Below, piece after piece: positions 9,167 through 17,627 of a DNA stretch of 64,000 nt. The DNA is from Rhodanobacteraceae bacterium (GTDB lineage: Bacteria; Pseudomonadota; Gammaproteobacteria; Xanthomonadales; Rhodanobacteraceae), in contig JAEUPP010000080.1 in the NCBI GenBank assembly GCA_016790075.1, positions 1-64,000 of the forward strand. The letters are read 5' to 3'. A program made the position numbers and the translations under genes. The notes beneath the pieces were generated by a model. It worked only from the letters and a program-made list of their open reading frames with translations, was not told the origin of the DNA and made no database searches. Position 1 is the first letter of the stretch. Every line of letters begins with the position of its first letter.

Positions 9167-9733
9167 GCGTGGCCTCGCTGCTGTTCTTGAAATCATCGTC
9201 TGTGACAGTGCTGGGCTCGAATCAACGTCGTACAGGATCTGCTGGTGCGTTCTGCATTCACGCTGTGTCGGTCCGCAGGTGGCGCGGCGGACAGAGTGTA
9301 GGCGGCTGCGTGTTATTTGTGTGGTTTCAATGGGTTGAATTTTTGCGCGTTGATTCGCGGCCGCAGCCGGGTAGCGCAGCACCATCAAGGCAGCACCATC
9401 AAGGCAGCACCATCAAGGCAGCACCATCAGGGCCACCCAGGGATCAGATTCTTCCCAGGCGTCATAGGGGGAATTTCCTGGCAATCCCGGTGCAGGCTGC
9501 CGCGGCAACCAGCGGATCGGGCTGTGCGGCTATCGGAACTGCGGATCACGTAGGCTGAGGGATGCGGCTTGCCGTTGGGCCCATGTGCGGGCTCGATGTA
9601 GCCGTGGACCAATCCGGAGCTGGCGACACCGTGGTTCACGGTTGCGAGTTGGCCTAAGCGGCGCTGCTGTCTCGCGGTGTCGCTGTTCCGATGACGAGCG
9701 GTGCTGGCTGCGAGTGTTGCGCTGCCGGGTGAG
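9167..9733. other. Intergenic region with repeats between sigma 1 and the AraC gene
   Basis: This 567-base stretch holds the presumed sigma promoter region, a four-copy 14-bp tandem repeat (9376-9431) and, from about 9498, the downstream part of an imperfect repeat shared with 17628-17972. Small open frames here look like chance products. Confidence 0.6.
9376..9431. repeat. 14-bp tandem repeat, 4 copies
   Basis: Unit GCAGCACCATCAAG occurs four times back to back, the last with one change (CAGG). It lies in non-coding DNA between the sigma factor and the AraC-family regulator. Confidence 0.9.
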
Positions 9734-9898
9734 TCAACGCTTTTTCCTCCGCGGTTCCGGCGGTGGGCCGAAGTGTTCCTTGCTCTGCGCGGTAGTTTCC
9801 ACGGCCTGTTGGAAAGCACCGGGCGTGCGCCCCAGCAGTTGCTTGAACACTCGCGTCATGTGGCTCTGATCGACGAAGCCCAGCTCCAGGGCAACGCG
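9498..9898. repeat. Imperfect direct repeat, copy A (AraC 3' end and downstream)
   Basis: About 400 bases covering the last 55 or so codons of the AraC-family gene and about 235 bases downstream of it are similar, with indels, to 17628-17972 in the same orientation. Shared landmarks are CGCGGCAA, GGGTGAGTCA, TCCGCCGCGG-like stretches and GAAAGCACCGGG-like coding sequence. The two copies bracket the sugar operon. Confidence 0.8.
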
Positions 9899-10600
9899 CT
9901 TGACGCTTTGCCCGCGCTCCAGGCGGCGGCAGGCCTCCCTGATGCGGACGGTCGTGATATAGGCCTTGGGAGTGCAGTTCAGGTGCAACTGGAAGCGGCG
10001 CTCCAGGGTTGAGACAGACATGCAGCCAAGGTTGGCCAGCTGCGCGACGGTAATGTCGGCGGCGTAGTGGTGATGGATGTAGGGCAGTACGTTCTTCAGT
10101 TCCTGATACGGTGCCAGACTTTCCGACACTTTCTCCGCGTCGGTGCTGACGCCCTCGATGCCGACGACCTGACCGTTGGCGGCACGTAGCGGTGCTTTGC
10201 TGGTGAACAACCAGAACAGCGGACCTTGCGGGCTTTCGACCACTTCGAGTTTGTGCCGCAGGGACAGGCGTCCTGACATTACGCCAAGGTCGTCCGCGCG
10301 CAGCCGCTCGGCAACCTCCTTGGTAAAGAAGTCGTAGTCGGAACGCCCGACCGCATCTTCTGCGCGCGGCAGACCAAAACGTTCCTGCAGCAGTTTGTTG
10401 GGAGAAACGAAGCGGCCATCTGCGGATTTGGCGAAGTAGTAGACGCCGTCCATGACCCAGAACAACTCGCTGGGCGGATTGATTGCGTGGAGGCGGTAGA
10501 ACGCCAGATCGAAGCCTGCCTGGCCGGCATCGCCATGGTTTCTGGAGACTGTTTTGCCTGAGCGTTCCGGCGACGGGTTTGAAGATCGCTTTGTTTTCAT
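9734..10600 (-). CDS. PAS-AraC family transcriptional regulator
   Basis: A 288-aa regulator. Residues about 40-150 form a PAS-like sensor (FWVMDGVYYFAK, GRSDYDFFTKEVAERL, then GQVVGIEGVSTDAE). Residues about 170-265 form a two-HTH AraC domain (ITVAQLANLGCMSVSTLERRF and VKRVALELGFVDQSHMTRVF). The ATG at 10600 overlaps the stop of the MFS gene as ATGA, so the two are translationally coupled; a longer start at 10642 is less likely. As the last gene of the sugar operon it probably controls that operon, with the PAS domain sensing a small molecule. A decayed copy of its 3' end lies just upstream of the operon at 17.8-17.97 kb. Confidence 0.88.
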   Translation of the reverse strand: MKTKRSSNPSPERSGKTVSRNHGDAGQAGFDLAFYRLHAINPPSELFWVMDGVYYFAKSADGRFVSPNKLLQERFGLPRAEDAVGRSDYDFFTKEVAERLRADDLGVMSGRLSLRHKLEVVESPQGPLFWLFTSKAPLRAANGQVVGIEGVSTDAEKVSESLAPYQELKNVLPYIHHHYAADITVAQLANLGCMSVSTLERRFQLHLNCTPKAYITTVRIREACRRLERGQSVKRVALELGFVDQSHMTRVFKQLLGRTPGAFQQAVETTAQSKEHFGPPPEPRRKKR

Positions 10601-11922
10601 GGATATCGCTGGCCGCGCTGTTGCCGCCGATCGTAGAACCACAGCAGGCCGAATATCGGGACTAGCGCTGCGGGAATCCAGGCGATTGCCTGAAATGAGA
10701 GCGTGGCCGCTTCGCGCGAGGCATGCAGCGCGCGCGCGGCGTCCGGCAGCGTGGAGGTTGCCAGCGAGGCCAGCGCCGCTGATCTGGCCTGATCAAAAAT
10801 CGCGCCGAGTTGTGGCAGCAGAAAATAAATCGCCAGCCCGCCGCCAAAACCCAGCAGGCCGAGAAACAGCGATCCGCCGCGTGGAAACCGTTCGGACACC
10901 AGGCCCAGCATGGTGGGCCACATGAAGCAGACGCCCGCTCCCCAGACTGTTGCGCAGGCGATGGCGCTTGCGGGGCCATTGGCATGGCTGAGGCCATAGA
11001 GTCCCAGCAGGGCAAGCACGCTGCTCAGCCAAAGCAGGCCCACGCCGGACAGTTTTCGTGCAAGGGCTCCGGCGAAATGGCGCAGTACGAACATCAGAAG
11101 GCTGACGTAGACCAGGATCAGAATGGCATCCATGCCGACGACTTGTGACAGCGTGAGGTCTACCCATTGTCCGGGGGCCAGCTCGGTGGATGCGGTCAGC
11201 CACATGCAGGCGAAGAACAGCAGGAATTGGGGGCGGCGGTACAACTCGCGGAACATGTCGCTGGTGCTGACGCCCTGCGCCACGCGTTCCGTGACGGGAA
11301 TCGACACATTACGCAGGCTCCAGAGCATGCACAGCGGCGGGATCATGAGCAGAACGAAATTGAGCTGCCAGGGCAGTCCCGATTTCCCGATCACCAGGCC
11401 GGCAAGCCCTCCTGCGACGATGCCAGCGGGCCACCAGGCGTGCAGGCGGTTGAGCAGGCCAACCTTGTTGTTCGGGTCCAGGCTGGCGACCATGGGATTG
11501 GTTGCCGATTCGACGACGCCCCAACCCAGGCCGGTCAACAGAAAACCAACCGTCAGCAGCGGAGCGCTGGAGGGGCCGGGCGGCAACCAGGTCGCTGCGA
11601 GCGCCATGGCGCTGCCGACCAGATAGGCGAGTGCCGAAATCCGCAACAGCCGCCGGCTGCCGATCCAGTCGACGATCATGCTGCCGGCCAGCAAGGTCAG
11701 TGCGAAGCCGATAAAGGTCATGCCCAGTGCATGCCCGACCATTTCTCCGGAATGGCCCGGCGAGACGACTTCAAACACCTGCTTCTGCAGCGACTCGGCG
11801 ACACCGGCACGAATCGCGAACCCGAGCCCGATAGTGAAGATCGACAGATTTGCCAGCCGCATGACGCGTTCTGTGTTGGCATCGGTGCTCACACGGTGGC
11901 CGACTTGTGCGGGATTCGTCAT
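10597..11922 (-). CDS. MFS sugar transporter (FucP-like)
   Basis: A 441-aa inner-membrane carrier with about twelve hydrophobic segments. An early glycine-rich segment with SLQKQVFEVV, the loop DWIGSRRLLR after segment two, and SLDPNNKVGLLNRLHAWWPAG resemble the fucose/glucose permease branch of the major facilitator superfamily. ATG and stop overlap both neighbours by four bases (ATGA), so it is translated within the operon. With sugar isomerases and oxidoreductases around it, it probably imports a sugar or oxidised sugar; the substrate cannot be read from sequence. Confidence 0.88.
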   Translation of the reverse strand: MTNPAQVGHRVSTDANTERVMRLANLSIFTIGLGFAIRAGVAESLQKQVFEVVSPGHSGEMVGHALGMTFIGFALTLLAGSMIVDWIGSRRLLRISALAYLVGSAMALAATWLPPGPSSAPLLTVGFLLTGLGWGVVESATNPMVASLDPNNKVGLLNRLHAWWPAGIVAGGLAGLVIGKSGLPWQLNFVLLMIPPLCMLWSLRNVSIPVTERVAQGVSTSDMFRELYRRPQFLLFFACMWLTASTELAPGQWVDLTLSQVVGMDAILILVYVSLLMFVLRHFAGALARKLSGVGLLWLSSVLALLGLYGLSHANGPASAIACATVWGAGVCFMWPTMLGLVSERFPRGGSLFLGLLGFGGGLAIYFLLPQLGAIFDQARSAALASLATSTLPDAARALHASREAATLSFQAIAWIPAALVPIFGLLWFYDRRQQRGQRYP

Positions 11923-12980
11923 GGGGTCACATCGGCATTGAGGCCAAGCAGGCGACTGATCAGCACGGGGTCTGATCTGCCTGCGGAGAAACTGTCAAAT
12001 GCTTGAGCTGGGCGCTTGAACAGGTGCCGGCGAATAAAGTCTGCACCTTCGCGCGCGCCACGAATGCTGTCCTTGAGGCAGCACTCCCATTCGAGCACCG
12101 CATAACCGGTGTAGCCGTGCTGGATCAGCGCCGCGAAAATCTGACTGAAATCGATCTGGCCGTCGCCGACGGAGCGGAACCGGCCGGCGCGGTCTATCCA
12201 GTCGAGATAACCGCCGTAGACGCCGGTGCTGTCGGAGCGCCGGTACTCGGCGTCCTTGACGTGGAAGGCGCGGATGCGTGCGTGGTAGCGATGCACGAAT
12301 CCGACGTAGTCAATGTGCTGCAGCAGCAGGTGGCTGGGGTCGTAGAGAATGCAGGCGCGTGGATGATGGTCAACCACATCAAGGAAGCGCTCGAAGCTGG
12401 CTCCGTCGTGCAGATCTTCGGTGGGGTGCAGCTCGAAGCACACATCCGTGCCGGCCTTGTCGAACGCGTCGAGCAGCGGTCGCCAGCGCCGGGCGAGTTC
12501 GTGAAACGCGGATTCCACCAGGCCGGCGGGGCGTGCCGGCCAGGGATACAGATAGGGCCATAGCAGCGAACCGGAAAAACTCGCGCAAGCCGACAGTCCA
12601 AGATTGCGGCTTGCGCGTGCAGCGAACTGCAATTGCTCAGCGGCCCAGGCTTGCAGTTCCTCGGGGCGCCCATGCAAATGAGCCGGTGCGAAATGCTCAA
12701 ACAGCGCGGTATGCGCTGGATGTGTGGCCAGTAGCTGCCCCTGCAGGTGGGTGGAGAGTTCGCTGACCTCCAGTCCGTGTGCGGCCAGTTTTCCGCGCAG
12801 CTCGTCGCAGTAGTCTTTTGAGCTTGCGGCCAACGGCAGGTCGATCAGGCGTGAATCGGTAGTCGGCATCTGCACAGCAGTGAAGCCGCATCCGGCGGCA
12901 AAAGTTGCCAGGCCGTCGAGCGTGTCGAAGGGCGGCCGGTCGCCTACGTACTGGGCAAGAAAAAGCCCGGGGCCTTTCAT
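11919..12980 (-). CDS. Sugar phosphate isomerase/epimerase (xylose-isomerase-like TIM barrel)
   Basis: Cytoplasmic 353-aa TIM-barrel protein of the AP endonuclease 2 family. Metal-site strands are visible: CFELHPTED, CILYDPSHLLLQHID, IRAFHVKDAEY and a C-terminal AVLEWEC. These Glu/Asp/His positions normally bind Mn, Co or Mg. The ATG at 12980 overlaps the stop of the Gfo/Idh gene (ATGA), so the longer frame to 13121 is rejected. Relatives in 3-keto-glycoside pathways (for example LgdB-type or CarBC/DgpBC-type proteins) carry out beta-elimination or isomerisation of 3-keto sugars. A similar role is likely but not proven. Confidence 0.85.
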   Translation of the reverse strand: MKGPGLFLAQYVGDRPPFDTLDGLATFAAGCGFTAVQMPTTDSRLIDLPLAASSKDYCDELRGKLAAHGLEVSELSTHLQGQLLATHPAHTALFEHFAPAHLHGRPEELQAWAAEQLQFAARASRNLGLSACASFSGSLLWPYLYPWPARPAGLVESAFHELARRWRPLLDAFDKAGTDVCFELHPTEDLHDGASFERFLDVVDHHPRACILYDPSHLLLQHIDYVGFVHRYHARIRAFHVKDAEYRRSDSTGVYGGYLDWIDRAGRFRSVGDGQIDFSQIFAALIQHGYTGYAVLEWECCLKDSIRGAREGADFIRRHLFKRPAQAFDSFSAGRSDPVLISRLLGLNADVTP

Positions 12981-14122
12981 GCGGCATCCTCTGCGTTCAG
13001 CGGCGTCCAGCAGCCGCCGGCTTCCGAGCTGCGGATGGCCGATTCGATGAACTGCATGCCGCGCACGCCGTCGCTGACATCGGGAAGCCAGGCCGTGCTG
13101 CCGCTGCGCAACTGAGTGCAAAATTCTTTGTACAAATTTGCAAAAGACTCTATGTATCCCTCCGGATGGCCGGGCGGCAGCCGGCTCACGGCCTGGGTAA
13201 GCGAGTCGAGGGTGCTATGGCCGGCGCGCAGCACCTGCACCGGTCCGTCTCCGATTGCCAGCATCAGTGAATCAGGCCGCTGCTGGCGCCAGCGCAGGTG
13301 ACCGTGTTCCCCATAGATGCGGAAGCTCAGGTCATTTTCTTCACCGATGCTGATCTGGCTGGCCGTGAGCACGCCGCGTGCACCGTTGTCGAAGCGCAGC
13401 AGCAGCGCGGCGTCATCGTCCAGCGCGCGACCCGCGGTGCGTCCAAGGTCAGCGAGCAGGCGGGTGATACGCCGGCCGGTCACATATTCCGCCAGGTGGG
13501 CCGCATGCACGCCGATATCGCCAAGACATCCACTGGGTCCGGAGCGCTGCGGGTCCATGCGCCACGCGGCCTGCTTCTGCTCTGCCGGCAGCCGTGCTGG
13601 TGCCAGCCAGCCTTGGGTATAGTCGACCATGATCTTGCGGATCGCGCCTATCTCGCCGCGCCGCACGCGCTGGCGTGCTTCGATCACCATCGGGTAGGCC
13701 GCATAGGTGTGTGCCAGCGCAACCGGGCGCGCATTGCGCCGGCTGGCCTCGGCGATCTGGCGTGCTTCTTCGACCGTTGTCGCCAGCGGTTTTTCACAGA
13801 ACACTGCGATGCCGCGCTCAAGTGCAGCGCAGGCAATTTCACAATGGCTTGCGTTGGGTGTCACAACGGCAAGCAGGTCGATGCGCTCCTGCGGCGGTAG
13901 TGCGGCTTCGGCAGCAAGCAGCGCCCGGTAGTCCGGATGGCTGCGTTCCGGGGCAAGGCCTAGCGTGATGCCGAATTCCCGCGATGCCGCCGGATCGGTG
14001 CTGAACGCGCCGCAGACCAGGCTGATTTCACCCGTCAGCGCCGCGGCCATGCGGTGTATCTGGCCGATGAACGCGCCAGGACCACCACCTACCATGCCCA
14101 TGCGCAGTTTGCGCGACCTCAT
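12977..14122 (-). CDS. Gfo/Idh/MocA family sugar dehydrogenase
   Basis: NAD(P)-dependent oxidoreductase of 381 aa. The N-terminal Rossmann fold starts with GMVGGGPGAFIGQIHR, and the family motif EKPLA appears in VFCEKPLATTVEEA. The C-terminal domain has the HxxH-type segment CLGDIGVHAAHLAEY. The start at 14122 places the Rossmann strand eight residues in; an ATG at 14152 is also possible. The 3' end overlaps the isomerase gene by four bases. In levoglucosan and related pathways such enzymes oxidise or reduce C3 of a sugar, which fits the neighbours. Confidence 0.88.
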   Translation of the reverse strand: MRSRKLRMGMVGGGPGAFIGQIHRMAAALTGEISLVCGAFSTDPAASREFGITLGLAPERSHPDYRALLAAEAALPPQERIDLLAVVTPNASHCEIACAALERGIAVFCEKPLATTVEEARQIAEASRRNARPVALAHTYAAYPMVIEARQRVRRGEIGAIRKIMVDYTQGWLAPARLPAEQKQAAWRMDPQRSGPSGCLGDIGVHAAHLAEYVTGRRITRLLADLGRTAGRALDDDAALLLRFDNGARGVLTASQISIGEENDLSFRIYGEHGHLRWRQQRPDSLMLAIGDGPVQVLRAGHSTLDSLTQAVSRLPPGHPEGYIESFANLYKEFCTQLRSGSTAWLPDVSDGVRGMQFIESAIRSSEAGGCWTPLNAEDAA

Positions 14123-14177
14123 TGTGTACTCGCTTGCGTCGCTGGCAGCCATGCGGTCGTCATGATCCGGTCCATGC

Positions 14178-15038
14178 TCAGAGTGCTGGTTTTGGTTGCA
14201 CGTCGCGCAGCACCTTGCGCAGGCCAGCAATCGATGCTTCAACCGCTTCGGTCGGCGACATGCCGTCGGGATAGTCTTCCTGCTCGACGATCAGCCACTC
14301 CGTAGCGCCGACGCTGGCGTTGGCCTCATACAGTGCAGGCCAATTGATGATGTCCTGGCCGATGATGCGCTTCTTGCCCTTGACCGAATCCGGATACAGC
14401 GCCTTGTAGTGGGTCGAGTAAGTACGTCCCGGATAACGCCGGACGTACTCGATGGGGTCCTTGCCGGCGACAGTGGTCCAGCCTACGTCCTGTTGCAGAA
14501 TGACGGTCTTGGGGCTGCTGCGCGCCAGCATGTCCCAGTAAGTCGTGCCGTCGACGTCTGCCATTTCTTCGTCGTGATTGTGGTAACCGGTGCGCATGCC
14601 GTGTGGCTTCAGCCGCTCCGCCGCGCGGCCCAGCGCGGCGGCCAGTGTTGCCACGCCCGTGCGGTCGTGGCCGCTGGCGTCATAGCCCACGATCAGCGTA
14701 TGTGCGCCGAGCTGGCGATAGCGCTCGACCGTTGCTTCAATCGTGTCGTCGGCAAGGGCAGCAAGCTTAACGTGACCGCCGATGGCCACCATTCCCAGTG
14801 AGTCGAGCTTGGCCTTGAGATCGGGCAGACGCTTTTCATAGGGGCCGAAAAAGCCAGCAAATTCGACGCCTTTTACTCCGGCTGCAGCCAGCCGCTTGAG
14901 CGTTCCGTCATAGTCCTTCGCCAGGTCGTTGCGGACTGACCACAGCTGCACGCCGAGTTTCGGCGGCGCAGCGTGGGCGACGGAACACAAGGCCAGCGCG
15001 GCGGTAATCAGCAATGACGCGAAGGAAGGGCCGAACAT
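14178..15038 (-). CDS. Exported sugar phosphate isomerase/epimerase
   Basis: A 286-aa TIM-barrel protein with a clear signal peptide (MFGPSFASLLITAALALCSVAHA) before PPKLGVQLWSVRNDL. Barrel motifs include GVEFAGFFG, YHNHDEE and VILQQDVGW, with acidic and His residues placed as in metal-dependent isomerases. The ATG at 15038 has GGAG ten bases upstream; an in-frame ATG at 15077 would add a poor extension. It differs from the other isomerase of the operon in being periplasmic, as its GMC and subunit-3 neighbours probably are, so part of the conversion may occur outside the cytoplasm. Relatives occur near glucoside 3-dehydrogenases. Confidence 0.85.
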   Translation of the reverse strand: MFGPSFASLLITAALALCSVAHAAPPKLGVQLWSVRNDLAKDYDGTLKRLAAAGVKGVEFAGFFGPYEKRLPDLKAKLDSLGMVAIGGHVKLAALADDTIEATVERYRQLGAHTLIVGYDASGHDRTGVATLAAALGRAAERLKPHGMRTGYHNHDEEMADVDGTTYWDMLARSSPKTVILQQDVGWTTVAGKDPIEYVRRYPGRTYSTHYKALYPDSVKGKKRIIGQDIINWPALYEANASVGATEWLIVEQEDYPDGMSPTEAVEASIAGLRKVLRDVQPKPAL

Positions 15039-15101
15039 GGTCAGGGTTCTCCAGGCAACGAAACAGATGCAGGTCATGCGATGTGGGCGCGGCCGTGGCG
15101 A

Positions 15102-16838
15102 TTACAGATCGCCGCGCTTGAGCTGTTCTACCGCGTGGTGGCAGGCGCGCGCGGTCAGCGCCATATAGGTCAGGGACGGGTTCTGCCAGGCGCTGGAAGT
15201 CATGCAGGCCCCATCGGTGACAAACACGTTGGGCACGTCGTGGCATTGGTTGTATCGGTTGAGCACGGAGGTCTTGGGGTCGCGTCCCATGCGCGCCGTG
15301 CCCATTTCGTGTATCGCAAGACCGGGCGGATGATCTTCGCTGGTTTCGACGCGTTCGATCTCGATGTCCTTCACGCCTATGCGGTCAAGGATTTCCGCCG
15401 AGGTTTCGGCCATGTCGCGATACATGGCCAGATCGTTTTCGCCGAAGCTGCAGTCGATGAGCAACTGCGGCATGCCCCATTTGTCCTTGAGCGTCGGATG
15501 CAGGCGCACCGTATTGTCGGCGCGCGGCAGCATCTCGCCGGAACCACTGAGTGAGAAGCGCCAGTCGCCGGCCTCGCGAATCCGGCGCTTGAAGTCGATG
15601 CCAAAGCCTTCCCGTACGCCGAAGCTGCGCCAGCCGTCGCGATAGCCCGAGCCGCCCAGCGAGTAGCCGCGGATGAACTTCGCGTGGCGCTCGCGCACGT
15701 TGCGGAAGCGGGGAATGTAGGGCCAGGTGGGGCGGCGGCCAGAGTAGTACTCGTCACGGAAACCCTCGACCCGCCCTCTGGCGCCGGCACCGTAGAGGTG
15801 GTCCATCAGGTAGCGGCCCAGCGTATCGGATGAATTGCCCAGCCCCGTAGGGAAGTGCTCGCTGCTTGAGTTCAGCAGGATCTGTGTGGTGCCCAGTGTC
15901 GACGCACAAAGAAAGACGACCTTGGCAACGTATTCGCGGCTTTCCAGTGTTTCGGCGTCAATCACCCGCACACCGGTCGCGCGATTGGTGTGCGGGTCGT
16001 AAATCACGCTGTGCACGATTGCGTCGGTTGCAATCGCCAGCCGGCCGGTTGCCAGCGCCATTGGCAAGGTAGAGCTCTGGGTCGAGAAGTACGCACCGAA
16101 CGAGCAGCCCTTCTGGCATTCATTGCGCGCCATGCAGACGGTTCGCCCGATGGCAATCTGTTCGGGAGTCGGCTGGGTGAGGTGGGCGCAGCGCCCGATG
16201 ATCATGCGGATATCGGGATAAGCGGCCTCAATCTTCTCCTTGAGTCGCTTTTCCACCGTGTTCATTTCAAACGGCGGCTGGAAAACACCGTCGGGCAGTA
16301 CGTCTATGCCATCCATCGCTCCGGAAATGCCGGCGTGGCGCTCGACATGGTCGTACCAGGGCTTGAGGTCGTTATAGCGGATAGGCCAATCGACGCCGTG
16401 CCCGTCGCGCAGGTTGGCCTCGAAATCCAGGTCGCTGAGGCGATAGCTCTGACGGTGCCAGATCAGCGACTTGCCGCCGAGCTGGTTGCCGCGGATCCAC
16501 GAAAATGGTCGCCCTTGCGCGGTCGCATAGGGCAGATCACGATCGTTTCCGAAAAAGTGCCGGGTCGCGTCGTTGAAGGCGTAGCAGGTGCTCTGCACCG
16601 CATGCTGGGACTCGACCGTCTTGGCATCGACCCTTCCGCGATGGGGCAGCTTCCAGGGCGGCACGGCCTCGCCGACGTAGTCCTTGCGATGCTCTACGGC
16701 GCGACCTCGTTCGACCATCAGCACACGCAGCCCGCGCTCGGTGAGTTCCTTTGCAGCCCAGCCGCCGGTAATGCCCGAGCCCACGACGATGGCGTCGAAG
16801 ATTTCCTTGGTGCTCTTGATGAATACGTCGCCGCTCAT
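15102..16838 (-). CDS. GMC family oxidoreductase (probable sugar/glucoside dehydrogenase large subunit)
   Basis: FAD-dependent dehydrogenase of 578 aa. The N-terminus has the dinucleotide fold DAIVVGSGITGGWAAKEL, and the C-terminal GMC domain has HEMGTARMG and NPSLTYMALTARA, which supply the usual His and Asn near the flavin. It has no signal peptide of its own. It lies eight bases downstream of the gluconate-dehydrogenase-subunit-3-like gene. In such pairs the Tat signal on the small subunit exports the folded complex, and the electrons go to a cytochrome c. No cytochrome subunit gene is in this operon. Glucoside 3-dehydrogenase or gluconate/sorbitol-type dehydrogenase are the best guesses. 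Confidence 0.88.
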   Translation of the reverse strand: MSGDVFIKSTKEIFDAIVVGSGITGGWAAKELTERGLRVLMVERGRAVEHRKDYVGEAVPPWKLPHRGRVDAKTVESQHAVQSTCYAFNDATRHFFGNDRDLPYATAQGRPFSWIRGNQLGGKSLIWHRQSYRLSDLDFEANLRDGHGVDWPIRYNDLKPWYDHVERHAGISGAMDGIDVLPDGVFQPPFEMNTVEKRLKEKIEAAYPDIRMIIGRCAHLTQPTPEQIAIGRTVCMARNECQKGCSFGAYFSTQSSTLPMALATGRLAIATDAIVHSVIYDPHTNRATGVRVIDAETLESREYVAKVVFLCASTLGTTQILLNSSSEHFPTGLGNSSDTLGRYLMDHLYGAGARGRVEGFRDEYYSGRRPTWPYIPRFRNVRERHAKFIRGYSLGGSGYRDGWRSFGVREGFGIDFKRRIREAGDWRFSLSGSGEMLPRADNTVRLHPTLKDKWGMPQLLIDCSFGENDLAMYRDMAETSAEILDRIGVKDIEIERVETSEDHPPGLAIHEMGTARMGRDPKTSVLNRYNQCHDVPNVFVTDGACMTSSAWQNPSLTYMALTARACHHAVEQLKRGDL

Positions 16839-16846
16839 TGTGTTCG

Positions 16847-17458
16847 TTACCCAGGCAGAGACCAGGCCTTGCCGACCTGGGCAAAGGGAAAATTGCCGCG
16901 GTAGGCGCCAGGAACTGGCAGGAAGGCCAGTTCCTGTGTTGCTCCGGCCTCGGAGGTGTAGTAGCCAAGCAGCACGGCAGATTTCAGCAGCGAGAAGAAA
17001 GCCTTGTCGGCGGCATCGAAGGGTGTCTGGCCGCGATCGAGCTTGTGCAGCAGGGCGGTACGCGCCTCACTCGTCAACGTGGTGAAGGGGCCGGCCTGCT
17101 GGGTTTTCGCCACGGCTTCCAGCTTCGCCAGTCCACGATCGAATTTCTCCCGCTCCTGCGTGGTCGCGCAGATCCGCATGAAGTGCAGCACGAAGGCTGG
17201 GGTGCCGGTCTCGATCGCGCCAGGGGTGTCGGTTTGTGGAATGATCATTTCCGCAAGTTGTTCGACCAGCGCCGTGCGCGGATCGGGCTGCGGGCGATCC
17301 GGTTGCGCCGGAGATGGCGCCGACGGCGGCGTGTTACAGGCGGACAGCAGCATCGGCAGCGTCGCAGCCGTCACGCTCAGTCCCAGCGCGGACGCGACGG
17401 ATGCGATCCAGTCGCGCCGTGAAAGGTCTGGCACGAAACCGTCAGTCGGCTCATTCAT
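16847..17458 (-). CDS. Gluconate 2-dehydrogenase subunit 3 family protein, Tat lipoprotein
   Basis: A 203-aa small subunit. The ATG at 17458 gives a Tat-type leader: SRRDWIASVASALGLS, a hydrophobic stretch, then the lipobox-like LLSACN, so it is probably a Tat-exported lipoprotein. The longer frame to 17647 is non-coding in character. The mature part has the helical pattern of the family (LAEMIIPQTDTPGAIETGTPAF, then AFFSLLKSAVLLGYYTSEAG). It pairs with the GMC subunit eight bases downstream. It is the first gene of the operon, so the promoter should lie between 17459 and about 17630. Confidence 0.85.
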   Translation of the reverse strand: MNEPTDGFVPDLSRRDWIASVASALGLSVTAATLPMLLSACNTPPSAPSPAQPDRPQPDPRTALVEQLAEMIIPQTDTPGAIETGTPAFVLHFMRICATTQEREKFDRGLAKLEAVAKTQQAGPFTTLTSEARTALLHKLDRGQTPFDAADKAFFSLLKSAVLLGYYTSEAGATQELAFLPVPGAYRGNFPFAQVGKAWSLPG

Positions 17459-17597
17459 AAGCGTTGGCGTGCTCCGGCTACTGCAACTGAATTCGCGCAG
17501 ACGAAGTGTGTCTGCCCTATTCCGCAGCTTAGGCGAGCCTTGCCAAGCGGTCTGGTAACAAATCCGCCAATAGTTGTACAAAATCGTCGCGAGCGGC

Positions 17598-17609
17598 ATA
17601 TGTGCATAT
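17598..17609. promoter_or_regulatory. Dyad upstream of the sugar operon
   Basis: ATATGTGCATAT is a 12-base dyad (ATATG, TG, CATAT) about 140 bases upstream of the first operon gene. It could be an operator, but AraC-type sites are usually direct repeats, so assignment is uncertain. Confidence 0.25.
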
Positions 17610-17627
17610 CCTCGAGGCATTGTTGCC

